NCBI GenBank assembly: GCA_034111325.1
Contig: JAWUXM010000024.1
Span: 1 to 13,675, forward strand
Direction: 5' to 3'
DNA length: 13,675 nucleotides
Origin: JAWUXM01 sp034111325
GTDB lineage: Bacteria; Pseudomonadota; Alphaproteobacteria; Rickettsiales; JABIRX01
Shown here piece by piece: positions 6,777 to 13,675 of this stretch. Positions within the stretch are counted from its first letter, which is position 1, and each line of letters begins with the position of its first letter. Under the pieces are notes generated by a model. It ran no database searches. It had not been told where the DNA came from and saw only the letters and a program-made list of their open reading frames with translations. A program made the position numbers and the translations under genes.

Positions 6777-8870
6777 ATGATGGAAGAAAAGGATTTATAT
6801 TATTTATTTTTGCCAATTGAAAGTTTACCGAAAGTCACAACTCGGATCAAATCCCTATTGAGCAAATTATTGCATGGTCTTGAATTAGTTGACCTTGCTT
6901 TCCATTTACCCACTAACATCACCCATAGAAAATTAATCAAAAATTTAAGCGAAGCATGCCCCGGTGAAAATATCATCGTGAAAGTTAAAGTTGGGCAGCA
7001 TATTAGCAGTTTTAAAAGACGCGCACCGTATAAGGTGCAATGTTTAACTGAAGAAGGTGAGGGGGTAGAGCTGAGTTTTTTTAATGGTAATCGTAATTAT
7101 CTGCAATCCGTTTTACCCGAGGGAGATACACGTCTTATTAGTGGTAAGTATGAAATCTATCGTAATATTCCGCAAATTTCACATCCAGATTATATATTAG
7201 GTGAGAAGCAGGCTAAAAAGATTTGCCAGACGGAGGTTATATACCCTTTAACTGCCAATATTAATAATAAATTTATTGCTGAGTTAATTAGTGAAGTTGT
7301 CAAAAACTTACCTGATTTACCAGAATGGCTAGATGAAGAGATGCAGAAGAAGCATGAATTTCAAAGTTGGAAGCAATCTTTAACTGCGATACACAAGCCA
7401 CAAAAAGCAGAAGATATCGATATTAATACGATTTATCGGCGACGTTTGGCCTATGATGAATTTTTGGCTATGCAATTAGCTTTGCAAATTTTGCGACGTA
7501 AACATCAAAAAGAAACTGGTAATATTATTAGTGGACATGGTGGTTTGCGCCAGAAAGCATTGGTAAATTTTGGTTTTCAACTAACTGCTTGTCAGCAAAA
7601 TGCCTTAGTGGAGATCTATGATAATCAAGCAGCTAACACGCGAATGTTCCGTTTGTTGCAAGGTGATGTAGGTAGTGGGAAGACAATAGTTGCGATGTTA
7701 AGTGCGCTGAATGTTGTTGAGACAGGTAAGCAGGCAGCGATTATGGCGCCAACTGCTATTTTAGCGGAGCAGCATTATGCATTTTTTAGCAAAATTGCAC
7801 AGGATCTGGATTTGAATATAGTGCTTTTAACTGGCCGTTTGAAAGTTAAAGAAAAAAAAGAAATTTTAGCTAAAATTGCGAGTGGCGAGGCTGATATAAT
7901 AATTGGTACGCATAGCTTATTTTTTGATAAGGTGAAATTCAAAAATCTTGGTTTAGCAATAATTGATGAGCAACATCGCTTTGGTATAAAACAACGTTCT
8001 GAACTTGCGGAGAAAGGTGATAAGGCAGATATTTTGCTTATGTCAGCGACGCCAATTCCACGCACTTTGGCTCTAACTTTTTATGGCGATATGCAGATCT
8101 CATTTCTGCAGGAAAAACCAGCAGGGCGATTAGAAATTGATACTCGAATTATTTCGTTAGAGCGCTTAGCTGAGGTTGCAGGTGCTGTGCAAAGAGCGAT
8201 TAGCAAGGGTGAGAAAATCTATTGGGTTTGTCCATTAATTGATGAATCAGAGAAAAGTGATCTAGCTGCTGCAACTAGTCGGTATGAAGATTTTTGTAAG
8301 ATGTTTGCTAAGGAGAAAGTTGGCCTAATGCATGGTAAGATGAAGGCTGATGAAAAGGAAAAAATTTTGCAGGAATTTATCCAAGGCAAAATCTTAATTT
8401 TAGTTTCTACTACAGTAATTGAGGTGGGGATAGATGTTAGTGATGCAACAATTATGGTGATCGAACATGCGGAAAGATTTGGTCTTTCGCAACTACATCA
8501 ATTGCGTGGGCGAGTTGGACGTAGTGATAAGAAATCCAGCTGTGTATTGCTCTATGAAAAACATCCGCAAACATCGAATGCAACAATTGCGCGGCTTAAA
8601 ATCATGCGTGAGACGAATGATGGTTTTAAAATTGCCGAGGAGGATTTGAAAATTCGTGGTGCTGGTGAATTAATTGGTCGCAGGCAAAGTGGTTTGCCAA
8701 ATTTTAAAATTGCGTCGCTTTCTGACCATTATGATTTATTTAAAATTGCTACTAAAGATGCGCAATTTATTTTGGAGAGAGATGCAAATTTAACTTCTGA
8801 ACGTGGCCGCCATTTACGCAATTTATTGCAAATATTTCGATATAAGAGTGAGATTTTATTTAAAGTGTAA
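6777..8870 (+). CDS. recG: ATP-dependent DNA helicase RecG
   Basis: RecG is a superfamily 2 DNA translocase that reverses stalled replication forks and processes branched recombination intermediates. From ATG 6777 it is 697 residues, close to E. coli (693). The N-terminal wedge/OB part (IIVKVKVGQH..., RLISGKYEIYRNIPQISHPDY) is followed by Walker A GDVGSGKT at 296-303, DEQH box at 397-400 (IIDEQHRFG), motif III MSATPIPRTLA, and motif VI QLRGRVGRS near 575-583. The frame is open further upstream to a TTG at 6714. That would add 21 Tyr/Asn-rich residues just after the inverted-repeat element, and family alignment from memory (LYYLFLPIESLPKV) places the true start at ATG 6777 or 6780. The ribosome binding site is weak. 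Confidence 0.95.
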   Translation: MMEEKDLYYLFLPIESLPKVTTRIKSLLSKLLHGLELVDLAFHLPTNITHRKLIKNLSEACPGENIIVKVKVGQHISSFKRRAPYKVQCLTEEGEGVELSFFNGNRNYLQSVLPEGDTRLISGKYEIYRNIPQISHPDYILGEKQAKKICQTEVIYPLTANINNKFIAELISEVVKNLPDLPEWLDEEMQKKHEFQSWKQSLTAIHKPQKAEDIDINTIYRRRLAYDEFLAMQLALQILRRKHQKETGNIISGHGGLRQKALVNFGFQLTACQQNALVEIYDNQAANTRMFRLLQGDVGSGKTIVAMLSALNVVETGKQAAIMAPTAILAEQHYAFFSKIAQDLDLNIVLLTGRLKVKEKKEILAKIASGEADIIIGTHSLFFDKVKFKNLGLAIIDEQHRFGIKQRSELAEKGDKADILLMSATPIPRTLALTFYGDMQISFLQEKPAGRLEIDTRIISLERLAEVAGAVQRAISKGEKIYWVCPLIDESEKSDLAAATSRYEDFCKMFAKEKVGLMHGKMKADEKEKILQEFIQGKILILVSTTVIEVGIDVSDATIMVIEHAERFGLSQLHQLRGRVGRSDKKSSCVLLYEKHPQTSNATIARLKIMRETNDGFKIAEEDLKIRGAGELIGRRQSGLPNFKIASLSDHYDLFKIATKDAQFILERDANLTSERGRHLRNLLQIFRYKSEILFKV

Positions 8871-8883
8871 TTTCTACTAGAAA
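8871..8883. other. Short perfect palindrome after recG
   Basis: TTTCTA (8871-8876), C, TAGAAA (8878-8883) is a perfect palindrome immediately after the recG stop codon. It could be a protein-binding site for ppdK control, or chance in AT-rich DNA. It does not match any operator I can name. Confidence 0.3.
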
Positions 8884-8898
8884 ATTGTGCTAATAGCT

Positions 8899-8924
8899 TT
8901 AGTTTACCGAGCAAATTAAACTAA
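8899..8924 (+). other. Stem-loop upstream of ppdK
   Basis: TTAGTTTA (8899-8906) and TAAACTAA (8917-8924) form a perfect 8-bp stem with a 10-base loop, ending 19 bases before the ppdK start. It has no GC clamp in the stem and no following T run, so a terminator is unlikely. An operator or a leader structure is possible. Confidence 0.35.
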
Positions 8925-8943
8925 CCTTAGTGTAAGTAAAAAA

Positions 8944-11613
8944 ATGGCAGAAAAATGGGTTTATAATTTTGGTGATGGTGAATCAGAAGGTTCCGCAAAG
9001 ATGCGTAATCTCCTTGGTGGAAAGGGTGCTAATCTTGCAGAGATGTGCTCAATAGGCGTTGCAGTGCCACCCGGTTTTACAATTACAACCGAAGTCTGCA
9101 CTCATTATTACGATAATAAACAACAATTTCCAGCTGAACTTGTGGAACAAGTCGCTACAGCCATTAGTAAATTAGAGCAAAAATTAAACAAAAAATTTGG
9201 TGACCCTGCTAACCCATTGCTAGTTTCTGTACGTTCTGGTGCAAGAGTTTCCATGCCAGGGATGATGGATACAGTACTGAATTTAGGCATGAATGATGAA
9301 GTTGTACAAGGTCTTGCAACAAGCTCAGGGAATGAGCGCTTTGCTTACGATTCTTACCGCCGCTTTATTCAGATGTATGGTGACGTTGTACTTGGAGTCG
9401 ATCACTATAATTTTGAACAAATTCTTGAATTTCAGAAAGAAAACAAAGGCGTTCATGAAGATCTTGAACTTGATGTTGCAGATTTAAAAGAAATCGTACA
9501 GGAGTTTAAAGCAAAAGTTAAGGAAGTCACAGGTAATGATTTCCCGGAAGATCCTGCAACACAGCTTTGGGGTGCGATCGAGGCGGTATTTAGCTCATGG
9601 ATGATTCCGCGGGCAATTAGTTACCGCAAAATGAACTATATCCCTGAAGAATGGGGAACAGCGGTTAATGTTCAAGCAATGGTTTTTGGTAATATGGGGG
9701 AGGATTGTGCGACGGGCGTAGCCTTCACACGTAACCCTTCAAATGGTGATAATCATTTTTATGGTGAATATCTAATTAACGCACAAGGTGAGGATGTTGT
9801 CGCAGGAATTAGAACGCCGCAAACCATTACAATTATGGCTAAAGAAGAACAGGGCAGCAACCTACCAGCAATGGAAGAGACTATGCCGCTGATTTTTGCA
9901 GAATTGGTCGAAACTTATCACAAATTAGAAAAGCATTATCGTGATATGCAAGATATCGAATTCACGATTGAGCACAATAAATTGTGGATTTTACAAACTC
10001 GCAGCGGAAAGCGTACCGCTAAAGCTTCGATTAAAATCGCCGCTGATATGGTTGATGAAGGGTTAATTACAAAGAAAGAAGCATTGCTTAGAGTTGATCC
10101 ACTTTCTATTGATCAATTATTACACCCCACATTAGACCCACAAGCAGAAACAAAAGTTATCGCCAAAGCTTTGCCCGCTTCTCCCGGAGCAGCAGTTGGG
10201 AAGATCGTATTCACACCAGAGGAAGCCGAATCCATGGCGGCCAAAAAAGAAAAAGTGATTTTGGTACGTAATGAAACTAGCCCTGAAGATATTAGCGGAA
10301 TGCATGTGGCACAAGGGATTTTAACCGCCAGAGGTGGGATGACATCGCATGCAGCCGTTGTTGCTCGTGGTATGGGCAAGCCCTGCGTGAGTGGCGCTTC
10401 TGATATCAAAATCGATGCAAAAGCGCGAACCATGACAGTTGCAGGTCATATTCTAAAAGCAGGGGATTATATCACAATAAATGGTGGAACGGGTGAAGTT
10501 ATGCTTGGGCAAGTGCCAACCATCAAACCTGATTTATCAGGAGACTTTGCTGATATCATGTCTTGGTCAGATGAAGTGCGCACGTTAAACGTACGGGCCA
10601 ATGCTGAAACACCACATGACGCACAAACAGCAAGAGATTTTGGCGCAGAAGGAATTGGACTTTGCCGTACGGAACATATGTTCTTCGAAGGGGATCGCAT
10701 TACTACAGTGCGTGAAATGATTTTATCGGAAACTTTAGAAGGTCGTGAAAAAGCTTTGGCAAAATTATTGCCTATGCAAAGAGATGATTTTGTCAAAATT
10801 TTCAAAATCATGGATGGTTTACCAATTACGGTTCGCCTGCTTGACCCACCATTACATGAGTTCTTACCGCATAATGATGCAGATATTAAGCAAGTAGCCA
10901 AAGAAGCGGGTATCCCATCTGAAATTGTTAAAGCAAGAATTTCTGCTTTGCATGAAGAAAACCCAATGCTTGGTCACCGTGGTTGCCGTTTAGGAATTAC
11001 ATATCCAGAGATCTACGCTATGCAAGCTCGCGCTTTGTTTGAAGCAGCAAGTATTATAAAAGCGGAGAGCGGTAAAGGCGTTTTACTTGAAGTGATGATT
11101 CCGCTGATTTTAAGCAAGAAAGAATTAAGCATTTTAAAAACGTTGGTTGTTAATGTTGCAACACAAGTTGAGAAGGAAAAAGACTGCAAGGTTGAATACA
11201 TGATTGGCACAATGATTGAATTGCCAAGAGCGGCATTGCTTGCACATGAAGTTGCTGAAGAAGCAGAGTTTTTCAGTTTTGGTACAAATGATTTAACGCA
11301 AACAACATGCGGAATGTCACGTGATGATGCAGGAAGTTTCATTGGTGAATATGTAAGCAAAGGTGTTTTTGCAGCTGACCCGTTTGTAAAGCTAGATATT
11401 GAGGGTGTAGGGGAGTTAATTACTTTAGCAGTAGAGCGAGGTCGTAAAACTCGTCCAGATATAAAATTAGGAATTTGTGGCGAACATGGCGGCGAGCCCT
11501 CATCAATAGAATTTTGTCACAATGCAGGGCTTAATTACGTATCTTGTTCACCATATCGGGTGCCGATAGCAAAACTCGCAGCGGCACAGTCAGCGCTTAG
11601 AGCGAAGAAGTAA
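8944..11613 (+). CDS. ppdK: Pyruvate, phosphate dikinase
   Basis: PPDK interconverts ATP, phosphate and pyruvate with AMP, pyrophosphate and phosphoenolpyruvate in the cytoplasm, supplying PEP for gluconeogenesis or working as a pyrophosphate-linked glycolytic step. The 889-residue product has the full domain order. The N-terminal nucleotide-binding domain includes GGKGANLAEM and VRSGARVSMPGMMDT with R97. The swivelling phosphohistidine domain has GGMTSHAAVVARG with catalytic His469. The C-terminal TIM barrel has RTEHMFF, GHRGCRLG, GTNDLTQTTCGMSRDD near 780, and catalytic Cys845 in GICGEHGG. The start at 8944 gives the usual N-terminus (MAEKWVYNFGDG). The ribosome binding site is poor (TAAG at 8934-8937). 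The gene lies 73 bases after recG and is convergent with ggt. Confidence 0.98.
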   Translation: MAEKWVYNFGDGESEGSAKMRNLLGGKGANLAEMCSIGVAVPPGFTITTEVCTHYYDNKQQFPAELVEQVATAISKLEQKLNKKFGDPANPLLVSVRSGARVSMPGMMDTVLNLGMNDEVVQGLATSSGNERFAYDSYRRFIQMYGDVVLGVDHYNFEQILEFQKENKGVHEDLELDVADLKEIVQEFKAKVKEVTGNDFPEDPATQLWGAIEAVFSSWMIPRAISYRKMNYIPEEWGTAVNVQAMVFGNMGEDCATGVAFTRNPSNGDNHFYGEYLINAQGEDVVAGIRTPQTITIMAKEEQGSNLPAMEETMPLIFAELVETYHKLEKHYRDMQDIEFTIEHNKLWILQTRSGKRTAKASIKIAADMVDEGLITKKEALLRVDPLSIDQLLHPTLDPQAETKVIAKALPASPGAAVGKIVFTPEEAESMAAKKEKVILVRNETSPEDISGMHVAQGILTARGGMTSHAAVVARGMGKPCVSGASDIKIDAKARTMTVAGHILKAGDYITINGGTGEVMLGQVPTIKPDLSGDFADIMSWSDEVRTLNVRANAETPHDAQTARDFGAEGIGLCRTEHMFFEGDRITTVREMILSETLEGREKALAKLLPMQRDDFVKIFKIMDGLPITVRLLDPPLHEFLPHNDADIKQVAKEAGIPSEIVKARISALHEENPMLGHRGCRLGITYPEIYAMQARALFEAASIIKAESGKGVLLEVMIPLILSKKELSILKTLVVNVATQVEKEKDCKVEYMIGTMIELPRAALLAHEVAEEAEFFSFGTNDLTQTTCGMSRDDAGSFIGEYVSKGVFAADPFVKLDIEGVGELITLAVERGRKTRPDIKLGICGEHGGEPSSIEFCHNAGLNYVSCSPYRVPIAKLAAAQSALRAKK

Positions 11614-11678
11614 TACCAAGGTTCTTCTTTAAGTGTAGTATTTGTTGAAGGAGTGGTTTTGAAAAATGAGTATTTTAG

Positions 11679-11695
11679 GGTGGGAAGCTCCCACC
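11679..11695 (-). terminator. Hairpin between ppdK and ggt, probably ending ggt
   Basis: GGTGGGA (11679-11685) and TCCCACC (11689-11695) form a perfect 7-bp stem with a 3-base AGC loop. On the minus strand the stem is followed by T-rich sequence (CTAAAATACTCATTTTTC), which fits termination of ggt. On the plus strand the following bases are C-rich, so any effect on ppdK would be weaker. The last base of the stem is also the last base of the ggt stop codon. Confidence 0.65.
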
Positions 11696-13425
11696 TATTC
11701 CCCCAACGCTCTTCCTTCACGTCTTGGGTCGACGCCTGAGACTAATCCATTCTTATTGATCAGAATTCCATGTAGGCCACTATTTAAATCACGGATTTTA
11801 ACTGTGTGACCTTTCGCAGTAAGACCTTCTGCAAGTTCAGTAATTTCTGTATTTTCTTCTAATTCCAGCACATCACCAATTTTAGCGAAATGCGGCAAAT
11901 TAATTGCGCTTTGTAGATCCATGTTCCAATCGAGCACAGCAATGATTGTCGTTAGAACATAAGGAATGATACGTGATCCACCTGGTGAGCCAAGGACTAA
12001 TCTTAATTTATCATTTTCATCAAAGACAAAAGTAGGGGACATAGAGCTGCGCGGTCTTTTTCCTGGTTGGGCGCGGTTAGCAACTTTTTTCCCGTTAATT
12101 TCTGGGACAAAAGAAAAATCAGTTAATTGATTATTTAACATAAAACCACCAACAGATAGCCCAGAGCCGAATGCATATTCAATCGAAGAAGTCATAGAAA
12201 CAGCATTGCCGTTTTGATCGATAATTGAGATATGGGTAGTTGATGGTGGTTCAAATTTTGGTGTATATGGCACAATTTTATCATTCAACATACCTGCTTC
12301 AACTGCCTTAGCTGCAAGATCGATATTTAGCATGAAGCTGCGTTTTTCGAGATATTTCTTATCAAGCATTTGCTCAATTGGTACATGCACAAATTTATTA
12401 TCCGCTGCATATTTATTACGATCTGCAAAAGATAAACGCATCGCTTCAGCGATTATATGCACTGCCTCTGCTGAATTTGCTTCTAATTGTGTCAGGTCAA
12501 AATTTTCTAAAATACCTAATGATTGTAAAATCGTGACGCCACCTGAGCTTGGCATAGGCATAGAGCAGATTTTATTTTTATGGTAATAGGCGCAGAGCAA
12601 ATTTCCTTTATAGACTTGATAATTTGTCAAATCCTCTAGCGATAATTTTCCTGGATTAATCGGTGAATTTTGCACGCTATCTACAATATCTTCAGCGATA
12701 TCACCTTCATAAAAAGGCTGTATTCCCTTGCGTGCAATGGTTTTTAGGGTTTTGGCCAATTGTGGGTTTTTGATAATTGTAGCAATTGGTTTTACGCTAT
12801 CATCTTCCTGCAGATAGAGTTTTTTCGTAGCTGGAAATTGGCTAATATGTTTAGCATAATCCGCCACTGTATGTAAGCGAGGCGAGAGTGGGAAGCCTTC
12901 TTGCGCAATTTTAATCGCCGGAACAAAAAGGCTATGCCATGGCAAGAGTCCATGTTCTTGATGCGTTGCTTTGAGCATTTTTAGCAATCCCGGGGTGCCG
13001 ACGGAAAGCCCGCCACGTACTACATCGAAAAAATCCCGTGCTGTGCCAAATTCGTTTAAAAATATGCGTTCATTAATCGCCATTGGTGCGGTTTCACGTC
13101 CTTGGTAGAAATTTGTCTGATGAGTTTTTGCGTCGTAATAAAGTAAAAATCCGCCACCGCCAATGCCTGATGATTGTGGCTCTACAACATTTAAAACCAT
13201 TTGTACTGCAATCGCTGCGTCAATTGCACCACCGCCATTTTTTAAAACATCATAACCTGCTTGGCTGGCTAATGGGTTAGCACTCACTACCATGAAATTT
13301 TCGGCAGAGGTGATTTCTTGTTGTTGTGCTAATTCACCAGCGGGTTCAGGTAAAAATTCCTGATTATAGAAGCTAAAAGCTGTAATGAGTAGATATGAGA
13401 GAAGAATGAGAAAGGATCTTTGCAT
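11695..13425 (-). CDS. ggt: Gamma-glutamyltransferase (glutathione hydrolase)
   Basis: This 576-residue N-terminal-nucleophile enzyme hydrolyses or transfers the gamma-glutamyl group of glutathione and related compounds; in Gram-negative bacteria it is normally periplasmic. Residues 5-19 are hydrophobic (FLILLSYLLITAFSF), an export signal with no lipobox cysteine. The large subunit has GGGAIDAAIA, GIGGGGFLLYYD and the substrate-binding Arg110 (GRETAP). Self-cleavage is expected before Thr396 (PPS/TTHISIID), the nucleophile. The small subunit has GKRPRSSMSPT and GSPGGSRII, and the lid-loop region looks a few residues shorter than in E. coli. The frame extends upstream to a TTG at 13476, but ATG 13425 puts the signal peptide at the N-terminus. 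The ribosome binding site is weak. Confidence 0.95.
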   Translation of the reverse strand: MQRSFLILLSYLLITAFSFYNQEFLPEPAGELAQQQEITSAENFMVVSANPLASQAGYDVLKNGGGAIDAAIAVQMVLNVVEPQSSGIGGGGFLLYYDAKTHQTNFYQGRETAPMAINERIFLNEFGTARDFFDVVRGGLSVGTPGLLKMLKATHQEHGLLPWHSLFVPAIKIAQEGFPLSPRLHTVADYAKHISQFPATKKLYLQEDDSVKPIATIIKNPQLAKTLKTIARKGIQPFYEGDIAEDIVDSVQNSPINPGKLSLEDLTNYQVYKGNLLCAYYHKNKICSMPMPSSGGVTILQSLGILENFDLTQLEANSAEAVHIIAEAMRLSFADRNKYAADNKFVHVPIEQMLDKKYLEKRSFMLNIDLAAKAVEAGMLNDKIVPYTPKFEPPSTTHISIIDQNGNAVSMTSSIEYAFGSGLSVGGFMLNNQLTDFSFVPEINGKKVANRAQPGKRPRSSMSPTFVFDENDKLRLVLGSPGGSRIIPYVLTTIIAVLDWNMDLQSAINLPHFAKIGDVLELEENTEITELAEGLTAKGHTVKIRDLNSGLHGILINKNGLVSGVDPRREGRALGE

Positions 13426-13489
13426 CTTATATGGTTTATATTTTGGGCAGATTATTATTACTATCCCATAATACAATTAGCTAAGTACA

Positions 13490-13596
13490 AAAAGCTAGCG
13501 ATTTTTGTTATAGGTACACCCTAATGTTGGTGTTATACCAAGTATCTTTAATAATAATGCATTTGTTATAGGCATAAAAGCTAGGGATTTTTGTTA
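13490..13596. repeat. Pair of 21-bp direct repeats around a hairpin
   Basis: Positions 13490-13510 and 13576-13596 share 20 of 21 bases (AAAAGCTAGsGATTTTTGTTA, s = C or G). The shorter word TTGTTATAGG also occurs twice, at 13505-13514 and 13563-13572. Between them GGTACACC (13513-13520) can pair with GGTGTTATACC (13529-13539) with a 3-base bulge. No gene is apparent here; the stretch lies upstream of ggt and could be a remnant repeat or a regulatory region. Confidence 0.6.
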
Positions 13597-13625
13597 AAAA
13601 ACATGCAGTTAATAGCCACGCTTAT

Positions 13626-13664
13626 TGGCAAATGTTTTTTGAGAAAAAGCACAGTTTTTTGCCA
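13626..13664. terminator. Hairpin at the right edge
   Basis: TGGCAAA (13626-13632) and TTTGCCA (13658-13664) form a 7-bp stem. An inner TTTTT/AAAAA pairing is possible in the 25-base loop. It could be the terminator of a gene beyond the window, but no neighbouring gene can be seen and the T run after the stem is missing on the plus strand. Low certainty. Confidence 0.3.
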
Positions 13665-13675
13665 TAACCCTAAGG

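Noticed and set aside
8467..8649. Second plus-strand frame within recG
   Set aside because: It is a shadow of the conserved QLRGRVGR region of RecG in another frame; no frameshift is needed because recG is intact.
12332..12586. Plus-strand 84-codon frame opposite ggt
   Set aside because: It is antisense to conserved GGT coding sequence and has no recognisable features of its own.

Overview
The window is AT-rich bacterial chromosome carrying one tRNA gene and seven complete housekeeping genes, with no transposase, phage, CRISPR or toxin gene. The residue patterns of ClpP, ClpX, trigger factor and PPDK, together with the AT bias, the very weak Shine-Dalgarno sites and the palindromic intergenic repeats, suggest a low-GC alphaproteobacterium, quite possibly a host-associated one of the Rickettsiales/Holosporales type. 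That placement is inference from protein style and base composition; no phylogeny could be run.

Layout from left to right: tRNA-Leu(UAG) with encoded CCA (59-143); an array of three related palindromic units, each about 130 bp (152-573), followed by a short leader; then tig, clpP and clpX, tightly packed and ending at a strong hairpin (3993-4015). Next is lon, with its own leader (possible heat-shock type promoter, small stem-loop, good ribosome binding site). A 140-bp element bounded by 25-bp inverted repeats (6568-6707) separates lon from recG. After recG come two small palindromes and ppdK. ggt is on the minus strand, convergent with ppdK, and its stop codon lies in the shared hairpin (11679-11695). 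The last 200 bases are non-coding, with a direct repeat and two hairpins.

Functionally, tig-clpP-clpX-lon is the classical proteobacterial protein-quality-control block: a ribosome-bound chaperone, the ClpXP protease, and the Lon protease. RecG remodels stalled replication forks, PPDK interconverts pyruvate and phosphoenolpyruvate, and GGT is a probably exported enzyme that cleaves glutathione and other gamma-glutamyl compounds. All catalytic residues I checked are present, so every gene looks functional.

I did not find a convincing new multi-gene system. The non-coding structure is the most interesting part: the three-copy array with arm-compensating differences next to the tRNA, and the inverted-repeat element in front of recG.
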